Of a DNA stretch of 64,000 nucleotides, positions 25,432 to 33,773 are shown piece after piece. Below the pieces are notes generated by a model. The model saw only the letters and a program-made list of their open reading frames with translations. It did no database searches and had not been told where the DNA came from. Where the stretch lies: positions 1 through 64,000 of IMG/VR virus record IMGVR_UViG_3300044819_000016. One strand, given 5' to 3'. This DNA comes from a virus. Every line of letters begins with the position of its first letter. Positions within the stretch are counted from its first letter, which is position 1. Made by a program: the position numbers and the translations under genes.

Positions 25432-25586
25432 TGCCTATCGACTACGGTGATTCCCCCGAGGCGTTCAAGCGCAACATTCACACGCTTTCGAACGACAAGA
25501 AGCCCGACGGATCCCCTAAGTTCAGCCGGGCACAGATCGTGGCGATCGCCTATCGGGCGCGGCGCTCCAAGCGACCCAAGAAGTAG
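25431..25586 (+). CDS. Small conserved-type phage protein, 51 residues
   Basis: ATG 25431 overlaps the previous stop (TGATG). The pattern PEAFKRNIHTLSNDKKPDGSPKFSRAQIVAIAYRARRSKR resembles a small basic phage protein seen in many genomes (a helix with Phe-Asn-Ile, then a Gln/Ile-Ala-Ile-Ala-Tyr helix with Lys/Arg). Function unknown to me. Confidence 0.6.
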   Translation: MPIDYGDSPEAFKRNIHTLSNDKKPDGSPKFSRAQIVAIAYRARRSKRPKK

Positions 25587-25592
25587 GGGCCT

Positions 25593-25610
25593 GATCGGGC
25601 TGGCCACGGT
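25593..25610 (+). promoter_or_regulatory. Late-gene start motif, copy 5
   Basis: GATCGGGCTGGCCACGGT ends directly at ATG 25611; again 18 nt from GATC to ATG and no Shine-Dalgarno. Confidence 0.6.
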
Positions 25611-28565
25611 ATGGCCGTCAACCAACCGCCGGTGAAGTCGCTACCCCGCACCGTCGCGTCCCCGCAGCCGATTTTTCCTTCAGGTACCTCCGGCGGAGGA
25701 ACACCTGCGGCCACGTCTATGCCGCAGTCTACGGCCACATCTGGGGCCTATCCTGTCGGGTCAAAGTACACCCCCGGAAGCTTTACCTACACCTCCGGAA
25801 CCGGAACGGCATACGGGCTCACCAAAGCAGATGCTGGGAACGGGAATTCATATTACGAATACCCGGACGGAAGTCGGACTCTCGTCGGACCCGACGGCAC
25901 TGTGCTCGGCAACCAGGCGCCGAGCAGTCCGACACCTGGAGGAACGCCAAGTTCCACCGGGGGGCCCGTTCAGTACCCGCCGGGGTGGGACCCAACCAAG
26001 GGAACATCGGTCAACTCTGACGGGACCGTCAGGAATGCTGATTATGGAACCAACCCGGATGGGACAGTTTCGGCAAGCACCGCGCAGGGCGTGCAGCAGG
26101 CGCTGGCAGCTGGCTACCCGCTCAACAAGATCCAGGTCCCCGTCGTTTCCGATGGCTTCAACGGTGGGCCTCCGACGACGACCTACACCACCGCCGACAA
26201 AGGCGGAATCCTCGATCCGAACGACGGCAAGACCCACACCCTGAGTTCCACCGGAGTCGAAGGCGGAACGCCGGCACCGAAGAACCTCCTCGATGCACTT
26301 GGATCCGGCGTCCCCTTCGTAAGCCCTGTTCTCGCCGCCGGTACTGGACTCGTTACCGACGTCGCCAACAAAGTCGCCGGCCTGCTTCCCCCAACTTCCG
26401 GTGGATCTGGAGGCGCCGCTCCGACGGTGGCGAATGGACCGGCAATCTCTGCCGCGATCACGGCAGCCCAGAACCAGGCGGACGCCGCGCAGAACGCCGC
26501 CAACAACTATCAGCCGATCTCGTCGCCGACCATCGGCTACGTCCCCGCGACTCAGGCCGGTCACGCCACGGCTGGCGTCTCCCAGGGCTATGGCGCCACC
26601 GGCGGAGTCTCCCAGGGCTATGCCGCCGCCGCCGGCCAGGTCGGCGCCTATCAGGCTGCCCCCTACACCGCGCCGATCCAGGCTGGTCACGCGACCGCTG
26701 GAGTCGCCACGGCGGGGCAGATCGCCTCGACGGCCCTCGCCGCCAAGCAACAGGCGATCGTCGCGCAGCAGATCCAGGCGGCCCTCGTCGCCCAGCAGCC
26801 TGCCATCCAGGCCCAGCAGGTCACGGCGGCCCAGGCCGGGCGGACCATCGTCGGCCCCACCGCGCTCGCCGACCAGTCCCAGATCGCTCCGGTGGATCTG
26901 GCCGGCAACACGACCATCGACCAGGGCGAATCCGAGCAGGCCCGCGCCGCTCAGACCGACCTGATTGGCCAACTCCAGGGCACGATCGCGGGCACTTCTC
27001 CGTCCGTCGCCGCCATCATGCTCCGCCAGGAGACGGAGCGGAACATCGCGAGCCAGTACGCCCTCGGCGCCGCCGCCAGCGCACAGAACAGCGGGCTCGC
27101 CCAGCGGACGGCGATGATCAATGCCGCGAACCTGAACCAGCAGGCGATCGGCCAGCAGGCCCTTCTTCGCGCCCAGGAGATCGCGACCGCCCAGGGACTT
27201 CTCGGGACGACTGCCGGCGCCGAGCGGACCTCGGACATCAACGTGGCCACGTCCCAGGCTGACCTCAGCCAGCAGGTCATCCTCGCGAACGCCGGGTTCA
27301 CGAACACCCAGAACATGACCCAAGCCCAACTCGACCAGGCGGTCAAGTTGGCGAACGCTGGGTTCAAGAACACCGCGACCACGACCCAGGCCCAGCTCGA
27401 TCAGGCAACCGCGGCCCTGAACGTCACGCAGGCGAACACCGTCAACCTCGCGAACGCGAAGAACGCCCTCGACGCCGCGACCACGAACGTCACCCTCGCC
27501 CAGCAGGCGATGCTCGCGAACCAGTCGGCCGAAAATGCGGCGCGCCTCGCGAACGCGCAGAACGCCCTCGCCGCCGCGACGACCAACGCCCAGCTTGCCC
27601 AGCAGGTCGAGCTTCAGAACGCAGCGGCCATCAACCAGACGAACACCACGAACGCGACGCTGTCGACGAACACGTCGATCGCGAACGCCGGGTACGCGAC
27701 CCAGGCGTCCATCACGAACGCCAACAACATCACCTCGGCGAACACGGCGTCTGCTCAGCTTGCGAACGCGATCTCAATCGCGAACGCGAACAACCAGAGC
27801 CAGATGCAGGTCGCCCAGGCCGCTGACACTACGAACGCGAACATCGCGACCGCCGGCAACTTCACTCAGTCCTCGGTCGCGAACGCCAAGAACGCGACCG
27901 ACGCGAGCATCGCATCGGCCCAAAACTACACCTCGTCCTCGGAGAACAACGCGACCAACGCGACGAACGCCTCCGAGAACAACGCGACGAACGAAACGAA
28001 TGCCTCGATCAACACGGCGACGCTTGCGAACGCCGTGAACATCAACAACGCATCGAACGCCGTGACGACCGCGGGCCAGAACATCACCGCGAAGCAGAAC
28101 GCAGCCGGGAACGCAATCACTGCCGAGGGCAACGTCATCTCGGGTCAGGTCGGGATGGCGAACGCAGCCAACGGAGCGGTCTCGGCCGCCGCCGCTATGA
28201 AGGCCGCCAACAACAACGATCCGTCAAATCCGTTCAACATCATAAAAAACATCCCGGTCCCAGGTTCCGATCGTCGCGGCAAAAAGGATATCAAAGATGC
28301 CGAGATGGACGTGAAGAAGCTGGTTGCTTCTCTCTCGGCAAAGAGCTTTGCCTACAAGGACACCTCGAAGCCAGGAACGGCTCCGGGTAGGCGTTGGGGA
28401 GTCATGGCACAGGATCTGGAAAAGACCTCTGCTGGAAAGTCCCTGGTCATGGAAACCCCAACCGGAAAGATGATCGATGCCTCTCAAGCTGTCATGACGG
28501 CGCTCGCTGCTCTCGGCCACGTCGCCAAGCGGCTCGACAAGGTCGAAAAGCGGGTGTCGCGATGA
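25611..28565 (+). CDS. Large fibre/virion protein with C-terminal S74-type chaperone domain
   Basis: 984 residues from ATG 25611. After a Pro/Gly/Ser-rich start and a middle domain, residues about 280-870 are made almost only of Ala, Asn, Thr, Gln and Ser, in repeating helical patterns (NANNITSANTASAQLANAIS). Near residue 886 the sequence changes to SDRRGKKDIKDAEMDV ... FAYKDTSKPGTAPGRRWGVMAQDLEKTSAGKSLV, the pattern of intramolecular chaperone (peptidase S74/endosialidase tip) domains, where the Ser of the SD-x-R motif is the self-cleavage residue. Such domains drive trimer folding and then cut themselves off. Confidence 0.65.
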   Translation: MAVNQPPVKSLPRTVASPQPIFPSGTSGGGTPAATSMPQSTATSGAYPVGSKYTPGSFTYTSGTGTAYGLTKADAGNGNSYYEYPDGSRTLVGPDGTVLGNQAPSSPTPGGTPSSTGGPVQYPPGWDPTKGTSVNSDGTVRNADYGTNPDGTVSASTAQGVQQALAAGYPLNKIQVPVVSDGFNGGPPTTTYTTADKGGILDPNDGKTHTLSSTGVEGGTPAPKNLLDALGSGVPFVSPVLAAGTGLVTDVANKVAGLLPPTSGGSGGAAPTVANGPAISAAITAAQNQADAAQNAANNYQPISSPTIGYVPATQAGHATAGVSQGYGATGGVSQGYAAAAGQVGAYQAAPYTAPIQAGHATAGVATAGQIASTALAAKQQAIVAQQIQAALVAQQPAIQAQQVTAAQAGRTIVGPTALADQSQIAPVDLAGNTTIDQGESEQARAAQTDLIGQLQGTIAGTSPSVAAIMLRQETERNIASQYALGAAASAQNSGLAQRTAMINAANLNQQAIGQQALLRAQEIATAQGLLGTTAGAERTSDINVATSQADLSQQVILANAGFTNTQNMTQAQLDQAVKLANAGFKNTATTTQAQLDQATAALNVTQANTVNLANAKNALDAATTNVTLAQQAMLANQSAENAARLANAQNALAAATTNAQLAQQVELQNAAAINQTNTTNATLSTNTSIANAGYATQASITNANNITSANTASAQLANAISIANANNQSQMQVAQAADTTNANIATAGNFTQSSVANAKNATDASIASAQNYTSSSENNATNATNASENNATNETNASINTATLANAVNINNASNAVTTAGQNITAKQNAAGNAITAEGNVISGQVGMANAANGAVSAAAAMKAANNNDPSNPFNIIKNIPVPGSDRRGKKDIKDAEMDVKKLVASLSAKSFAYKDTSKPGTAPGRRWGVMAQDLEKTSAGKSLVMETPTGKMIDASQAVMTALAALGHVAKRLDKVEKRVSR

Positions 28566-29104
28566 GGACCGGCTACCTCGATCGGGCGAGCGGCCAGTGG
28601 GTGGACACCGCGCCACCCGACCAACTCCCCGATCCGCCGCCCGAGCCGGTGGCGAATACGGCCCCGGCGATGAAAGCCGGTCCGAGCGGATCGACGCTCG
28701 CCCAGCGCGCCGCCGCGATCAAGGTCCTCCGGCACCCGGACGCCACCCCGAAGGACATCGCCGCCGCCCGGACGACCCTCCTAGGGTTCACCCCACGCGA
28801 GGTCCAGGTCGGCGAGGATGGGCTCGTGCGGCCGATGCCGGGGCCAGTTGGCGGTCTCCCGGCGACGGCGCCCCCCGTCGCGCCGCCGCCCGCGCCGGGC
28901 GCCCCCGACATCAACGCCCAGCAGATGCCCCCGCCCGATGCCCCTGTGGATCTCCCCGGGATGCCGACCGTGAACGTCGGCGACGATGATCTCGTGCATC
29001 CGGCGCCCCCCGCAGCCGCCGCCCCCGATCCGACCACCATGACCAAGGCGCAAAAGGCGCGAATGATCCAGGCCAACCGCCAGAAGAACATCGGAGCCCT
29101 CTAA
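28562..29104 (+). CDS. Pro/Ala-rich virion-region protein
   Basis: 180 residues from ATG 28562 (ATGA overlap). Starts YLDRASGQWVDTAPP, a motif shared with the start of the 800-residue protein at 31371 (YLDPATGNWINDDG). The middle is helical and the rest is Pro/Ala-rich (PPVAPPPAPGAPDINAQQMPPPDAPVD). It ends in a basic helix (KAQKARMIQANRQKNIG). Possibly part of the ejection apparatus; unknown. Confidence 0.55.
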   Translation: MRTGYLDRASGQWVDTAPPDQLPDPPPEPVANTAPAMKAGPSGSTLAQRAAAIKVLRHPDATPKDIAAARTTLLGFTPREVQVGEDGLVRPMPGPVGGLPATAPPVAPPPAPGAPDINAQQMPPPDAPVDLPGMPTVNVGDDDLVHPAPPAAAAPDPTTMTKAQKARMIQANRQKNIGAL

Positions 29105-31371
29105 TGCCGACCCCGAATCTCGCTGCCCGCGCCCGGATGATCCAGAGCTTCCGCGCCAACTCCGCCAATCACGCCGACTGGATCCGTCGGCGGGACGCCA
29201 TGCACCGTGGCGACCAGGACAAGTCCACGCCCGAGCGGAACGCCCCGGCTCACTTCAACGCCCCCGGGAAGGCGTCGGTTGATGAGAAGGCGTCCGGGAA
29301 GGTCACATCCCGCGACGCCGCCCCGAAGGTCACCAACTCGGGCTCCCAGCAGGCTTCGTCCAAGACGACTGCCAAGGTCGCCGCGCCGTCCAAGTCTGTG
29401 CAGGAGAAGGCCGACCCGGAGCGGGCGACCGAAGCGGCTCGCCATGACCCGGTGGCGCATACCGCCGACACGGCGCAGCCGTCACGTCCGGCGCCGGCCA
29501 AGTCCCCCGAGCGCGCCCCCGAGCCGGCGGCACGCCCCGCGGCCACCCCGGCCAAGGCCCCTGCGCCCTCGCAGGCGCCCCGCGCCGCCGTCCAGGCTGC
29601 GCCGGCCCCCTCGGCCAAGCCGAACGCCGTGGCGGCGAAGCCAGCGGCCCCCGGCGCCACGTCCGGGGCCGCCGTCCCGAACACCAAGATGGCTCTGAAC
29701 CCGAAGGCTGTACCCGCTGCCACCCCTGCCGCCGCCGCGCCGCCCGCGGCCGGCTCCTCCCGGCTCCTCCCGGCGACCAAGGGCCAGATGCCGCTCTCTC
29801 GCCTGCCGCCCGCGACGGGCCCGGGATCGCCCCAGAGTTTCCTCCCACTCGCTCAGTCGATTGTCGCGAAAGGTGGGCTCCCTGGTCTGCCCCTCGCACC
29901 TCCTCGGATCGGCCCGGACGGCAAGCCGACGTCGCCCCTCTCGACGACCACCCTGACCCCGGCGACCCTCCAGGCCGTCGCGCAGCACGTCGCCGCCACG
30001 GGCCCGGGGGCATCTCACCTCACCCAGAGCGTCCAGAACGGCGTCCAGCCGCCGCTGTTCGGGCCCGGGAACAAGATCCTGCCGGCCAAGATCCTGAGCC
30101 CGGCAGAGCGCGCCCAGGCCATCCAGGCGTTCCAGAAGGGCGGACCCAACCGGGACGTCGACTGGCTCCGTGACCGCGCGCGCCTCGCGCAGACCGTTCA
30201 GACCGGCGCGCCGCCGGCCCAGGCTGCCGCTGCCGCCGTCAAGGCCGCCATCCCGGCGTCCGTTGCCGCCGCCGCGCCGGTCACCGCAACGAGCGCCGCC
30301 CCTGTGACGGCCGCTGCTGCGCCCGCGCCCGTGGTGCCTCCGGTTCCCGCCGCCGCGCCGATCGCCCCTCCGGTGGCGGCCGCTGCCCCCGCGCCGTCCG
30401 ATCTCACGATCCCGGCCGCCGCGCCGGCCCCGGTCGCGCCCCCCTCGGACCTCACGATCCCCGCGGTCGCGGCTCCAGACGTCGCCCCCACCCCGCCCGC
30501 GGTGGCCCTGCCGCCCGTGGTCGCCGCCCCGGCGGCCCCGGACGCATCCCAGATCGCGCCACCCGTGGCCGCGCCCGATCAGTCCGCCCTCACCATCCCG
30601 ACGGACAACTCGGTCGCCCCGGCGCCGGTGGACGCCTCGGCCCCGGTGGCGCCGCCCGTGCCGGTCCCGGCCCAGGATGATCAGACGCTCCTGGCCCAAG
30701 CCATCGCCGCCTCGCCGCCGCCCCCGCCGGCAGTCGAGCCCTACGCCTACGTCGCGCCGGTGCAGGATCAGAGCATCGCACCGGACGCGGTGGCGCCGGT
30801 TCCCGTGGAAGCACCGGCTCCCACGGTGGCACCGGACGTCACGGTGCCGGCCCCCGCGGCGCCCGCGGCGGCTCCTCCCGCGCCTGCCACCCCTGCCGGC
30901 CCCTCGGACGCCGACATCCAGGCCGCGCTCCAGGCGTCCCAGGCTGTCCAGCCCACTACCACGCCGCCGGCCGACACCAGCACCCCGGCTGTTCCAGCTC
31001 CCGACACGTCCACCCCGGCGACGCCCGCGCCGGCTCCCGACACGTCGGCGCCCCCGGCCGCCCCGGCGCCGGCCCCCGCGGCGTCCCCTTCGGACGACTC
31101 CTCCAACCTCGCCGCCGCGATCCAGGCGGCAGCCGCTCCCCAGCCGGCCCCGGCTCCTCAGCCGTCGGCAGGCGCTGCCGCCCCCGCGGCCACCCCGGCG
31201 TCACCCGACACCAGCACCCCGCCGCCGGCTCCCGCCGCCCCGAAGTTCGACGTCGAGCACCCGACCGGGTACTCGGATGACGATCTCCAGGCGGCTCTCC
31301 GCGCCCAGCGCGCCGCGATGTACGGGCCCGGGACGACCTCGGGCACCTCCAACCAGGGGCTCGCCTACTGA
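29104..31371 (+). CDS. 755-residue Ala/Pro-rich low-complexity protein
   Basis: Starts at ATG 29104 (TAATG overlap). The first 40 residues are basic and helical (LAARARMIQSFRANSANHADWIRRRDAMHRG), a possible functional or docking segment. Most of the rest is Ala, Pro, Thr, Val and Asp in short repeats (for example APAPVAPPSDLTIPA), strongly disordered. The C-terminal end YSDDDLQAALRAQRAAMYGPG is again structured. Position among large virion genes suggests an internal or ejected protein, but low complexity hides homology. Confidence 0.5.
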   Translation: MPTPNLAARARMIQSFRANSANHADWIRRRDAMHRGDQDKSTPERNAPAHFNAPGKASVDEKASGKVTSRDAAPKVTNSGSQQASSKTTAKVAAPSKSVQEKADPERATEAARHDPVAHTADTAQPSRPAPAKSPERAPEPAARPAATPAKAPAPSQAPRAAVQAAPAPSAKPNAVAAKPAAPGATSGAAVPNTKMALNPKAVPAATPAAAAPPAAGSSRLLPATKGQMPLSRLPPATGPGSPQSFLPLAQSIVAKGGLPGLPLAPPRIGPDGKPTSPLSTTTLTPATLQAVAQHVAATGPGASHLTQSVQNGVQPPLFGPGNKILPAKILSPAERAQAIQAFQKGGPNRDVDWLRDRARLAQTVQTGAPPAQAAAAAVKAAIPASVAAAAPVTATSAAPVTAAAAPAPVVPPVPAAAPIAPPVAAAAPAPSDLTIPAAAPAPVAPPSDLTIPAVAAPDVAPTPPAVALPPVVAAPAAPDASQIAPPVAAPDQSALTIPTDNSVAPAPVDASAPVAPPVPVPAQDDQTLLAQAIAASPPPPPAVEPYAYVAPVQDQSIAPDAVAPVPVEAPAPTVAPDVTVPAPAAPAAAPPAPATPAGPSDADIQAALQASQAVQPTTTPPADTSTPAVPAPDTSTPATPAPAPDTSAPPAAPAPAPAASPSDDSSNLAAAIQAAAAPQPAPAPQPSAGAAAPAATPASPDTSTPPPAPAAPKFDVEHPTGYSDDDLQAALRAQRAAMYGPGTTSGTSNQGLAY

Positions 31372-33773
31372 TGGCCTACCTCGACCCAGCTACCGGCAAC
31401 TGGATCAATGACGATGGGACCGTTGCGCCCGGCGGAATGGTCAACCAGCAGCAGGCGGACAACACGCCGCCGCTGATCCCGCCGCCGCCCGATCCGAACG
31501 TGCCCCCCGCGCCCACCTTCGGGCCCGAGGAGCAGACCGGGGATCGGGCACCATCGCTGACGTTCAATCCTCAGCCGGGCCCGAATGACGTCCTCCCCCC
31601 GGGCTACGGGCAGACCGGCGCGAACGGGATGCCCCTCGTCGACATCCCCGGGACGGACATCCCCGAGCCCGGGCAGGGCCCCGCAGTGCCGCCACCTCCG
31701 ATGGCGACCGGCGAGGAGGGCCCGACGGCGACGCCAGGCGATCCGACCCTGAAATTCGGGAGCGACATGGTCCCCCCGGACGCTGGCCCGACCGCCATCC
31801 CCGGCGAGCCCAGCCCTCCGAAATTCGGGACCGACATCCTTCCGGGCGAGCCGACGGCGACGCCGGGCGAGCCCGTGGTCAAGACGGGCGCCGACATGGC
31901 TCCGATGTCCCCGGACGACATGGTTCCCCAGGAGACCGGCGGCGATCTCCAGCCGTCGGCGAGCATGCAACTCCCCGAGCCGGCGCTCGGCGGCGCTCCG
32001 CCCGCTGGCCCGAGCCTTGGGCTGCCGCCCCTCTCCGGGCCTGGCGTGCCGCCTGCCGATCTGCAACTGACGCCCCCGGGCGCCCCCACCATCGCGGGCG
32101 CCCCGAGCCCGGAGAGTCCCATCGGCGCCCCCGAGGGCGGACCCGTCCAGCCCGGCACCAAGGAGGATCTCCTCGGAGAAGCCGTCACGAACCGCCAGGC
32201 GCAGGAGAAACTCGACGAGGATAAGGCGCGGACGACCGCCGCCTCGGCGAACAAGATCGCCGAGATTCGATCTCAAGCGGCGAAGGCCGCCCAGCTGATC
32301 ATCAACCAGGGACAGAGCGATCTCGCGACCGCCCGCCAGCAGCAGAAGGACGACTACGACAAGTATCGCGAGATGGGCGAGAAATCCGTGTGGGGCGACA
32401 ACCCGACGCGGAACATGGTCCTCGCCGGGATCGCGGCCATCGTCGGGGCTCGCCTTGGCCTCGGATACAAGCTGGCCGGCGCCATCGTCATCACCGCAGT
32501 CAACCGGCTGGAGGAGGAGAAGAAGATCGCGATCGCTCAGCAGGGGAAGCTGCTGGAGCAGGACGGAAAGAACGTCGAGCAGGTCCAGGCCATCGCCGAC
32601 AAGAAACTCGCCAACTGGCAGGTCCAGAAGGCCGCGGGGCTCGACGCCACCGTTGCGCGCGCCGAGGCAGAGATGGCGGCGAAGGGGATCCCCCAGGCCC
32701 AGATCGACGCGAACAAGGACATCATCCTCCTGAAGCAGGCCGCCGAGGACGCGAAAGAAAAGGCCGACATCCAGGCGCACAAGGTCGCCGAGGACAAGAT
32801 CAAGGACGAGCTTGCGGCGCGCAAGGCGCAGGCCCAGATCGATCTCGACGAGGCCAACGCGCGGAAGGCCGACCGCTGGCCGAACAAGAAGGCCGGTGGC
32901 GGCGGTGGCGGCGGTGGCCCGTCGATGGACGATGCGGTGATCAAGTGGAAGAAGATCGTCCAGGACGGCGTCGCCGATCCGACCACCGAGAGTGGGCGCC
33001 GCCCGTTGACGCCGGCCGAGAAGGATCAGGCGGCGAAGGATCTTCACATCCCGCTCATGGGGAAGCCGAACACCATCAACGCGGCGGCTCTCGACAAGGA
33101 AGTCGCGTTCGATGCGAGCCAGAAGCGCCAGGAGAGCCGAGCGGGCCTCCAGAATGAGAAGCAGCTTTCGAAGGAAGCTGAATCCTGGGCGCGGACCAAC
33201 GACGTCAAGAAGATCACGGAGGCACAGGCCGAGCTTGGGAAGCTTCACAAGGTGCTCCAGGACAACCCGCACAATCCCGAGGCCCAGGCCCTTGGGCTCG
33301 AAAGCGCCGTCGCGGCGGCACGTCACGGCGTCGCATCGAAGCAGGCCCTGAACCTCGCGCTGCAACACCTCGGCGGCACACTGGACACCGCCGGAGGCAT
33401 CATCGCCGGAGTCAGGTCGGGCGAAATCGGCCCCGGCCAGATGAAGAACTTCAACGACTTCCTCAACGGCCAGATCAGCGCCGTGCAGGCCGAAGGGCGC
33501 GCAAAGTACGATGCCTTCAACAAGTACGCTGACTCTCAGTCGCCGGCACTGCGCCAGTCCCTGATCTCCCAGCGCGGCCGCCTGTTCTCCGGGATGGACG
33601 GATTCGGCGGCCAAACCGGAAACGCAATGAACGCCGCCGCCGCACCGAAGACAATCCCGATCCGCACGCTCAAAGACGAACTGCTCAGGAAGAAGGCGCT
33701 CGCGACGCTGCCGAATGACCCGTTCTATGCGACCGCGCAGCAGTGGCTCGCCACCCATGGTGTCGCGCAATGA
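31371..33773 (+). CDS. 800-residue putative ejection (internal virion) protein
   Basis: ATG 31371 (TGATG overlap). N-terminus YLDPATGNWINDDGTVAPGG parallels the 28562 protein. Residues about 30-270 are Pro/Gly-rich and disordered. A hydrophobic segment around residues 349-378 (MVLAGIAAIVGARLGLGYKLAGAIVITAV) could cross a membrane, followed by a long charged coiled coil (EEEKKIAIAQQGKLLEQDGKN and on). A Gly-rich linker follows, then a helical C-terminus. A large helical protein with a membrane segment in the late region fits proteins injected with DNA, as an inference. Confidence 0.5.
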   Translation: MAYLDPATGNWINDDGTVAPGGMVNQQQADNTPPLIPPPPDPNVPPAPTFGPEEQTGDRAPSLTFNPQPGPNDVLPPGYGQTGANGMPLVDIPGTDIPEPGQGPAVPPPPMATGEEGPTATPGDPTLKFGSDMVPPDAGPTAIPGEPSPPKFGTDILPGEPTATPGEPVVKTGADMAPMSPDDMVPQETGGDLQPSASMQLPEPALGGAPPAGPSLGLPPLSGPGVPPADLQLTPPGAPTIAGAPSPESPIGAPEGGPVQPGTKEDLLGEAVTNRQAQEKLDEDKARTTAASANKIAEIRSQAAKAAQLIINQGQSDLATARQQQKDDYDKYREMGEKSVWGDNPTRNMVLAGIAAIVGARLGLGYKLAGAIVITAVNRLEEEKKIAIAQQGKLLEQDGKNVEQVQAIADKKLANWQVQKAAGLDATVARAEAEMAAKGIPQAQIDANKDIILLKQAAEDAKEKADIQAHKVAEDKIKDELAARKAQAQIDLDEANARKADRWPNKKAGGGGGGGGPSMDDAVIKWKKIVQDGVADPTTESGRRPLTPAEKDQAAKDLHIPLMGKPNTINAAALDKEVAFDASQKRQESRAGLQNEKQLSKEAESWARTNDVKKITEAQAELGKLHKVLQDNPHNPEAQALGLESAVAAARHGVASKQALNLALQHLGGTLDTAGGIIAGVRSGEIGPGQMKNFNDFLNGQISAVQAEGRAKYDAFNKYADSQSPALRQSLISQRGRLFSGMDGFGGQTGNAMNAAAAPKTIPIRTLKDELLRKKALATLPNDPFYATAQQWLATHGVAQ

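Noticed and set aside
26571-26918. Repeat array in the Ala/Gln-rich coding region as a separate mobile element
   Set aside because: The repeats are in frame within a single gene and have no element ends.
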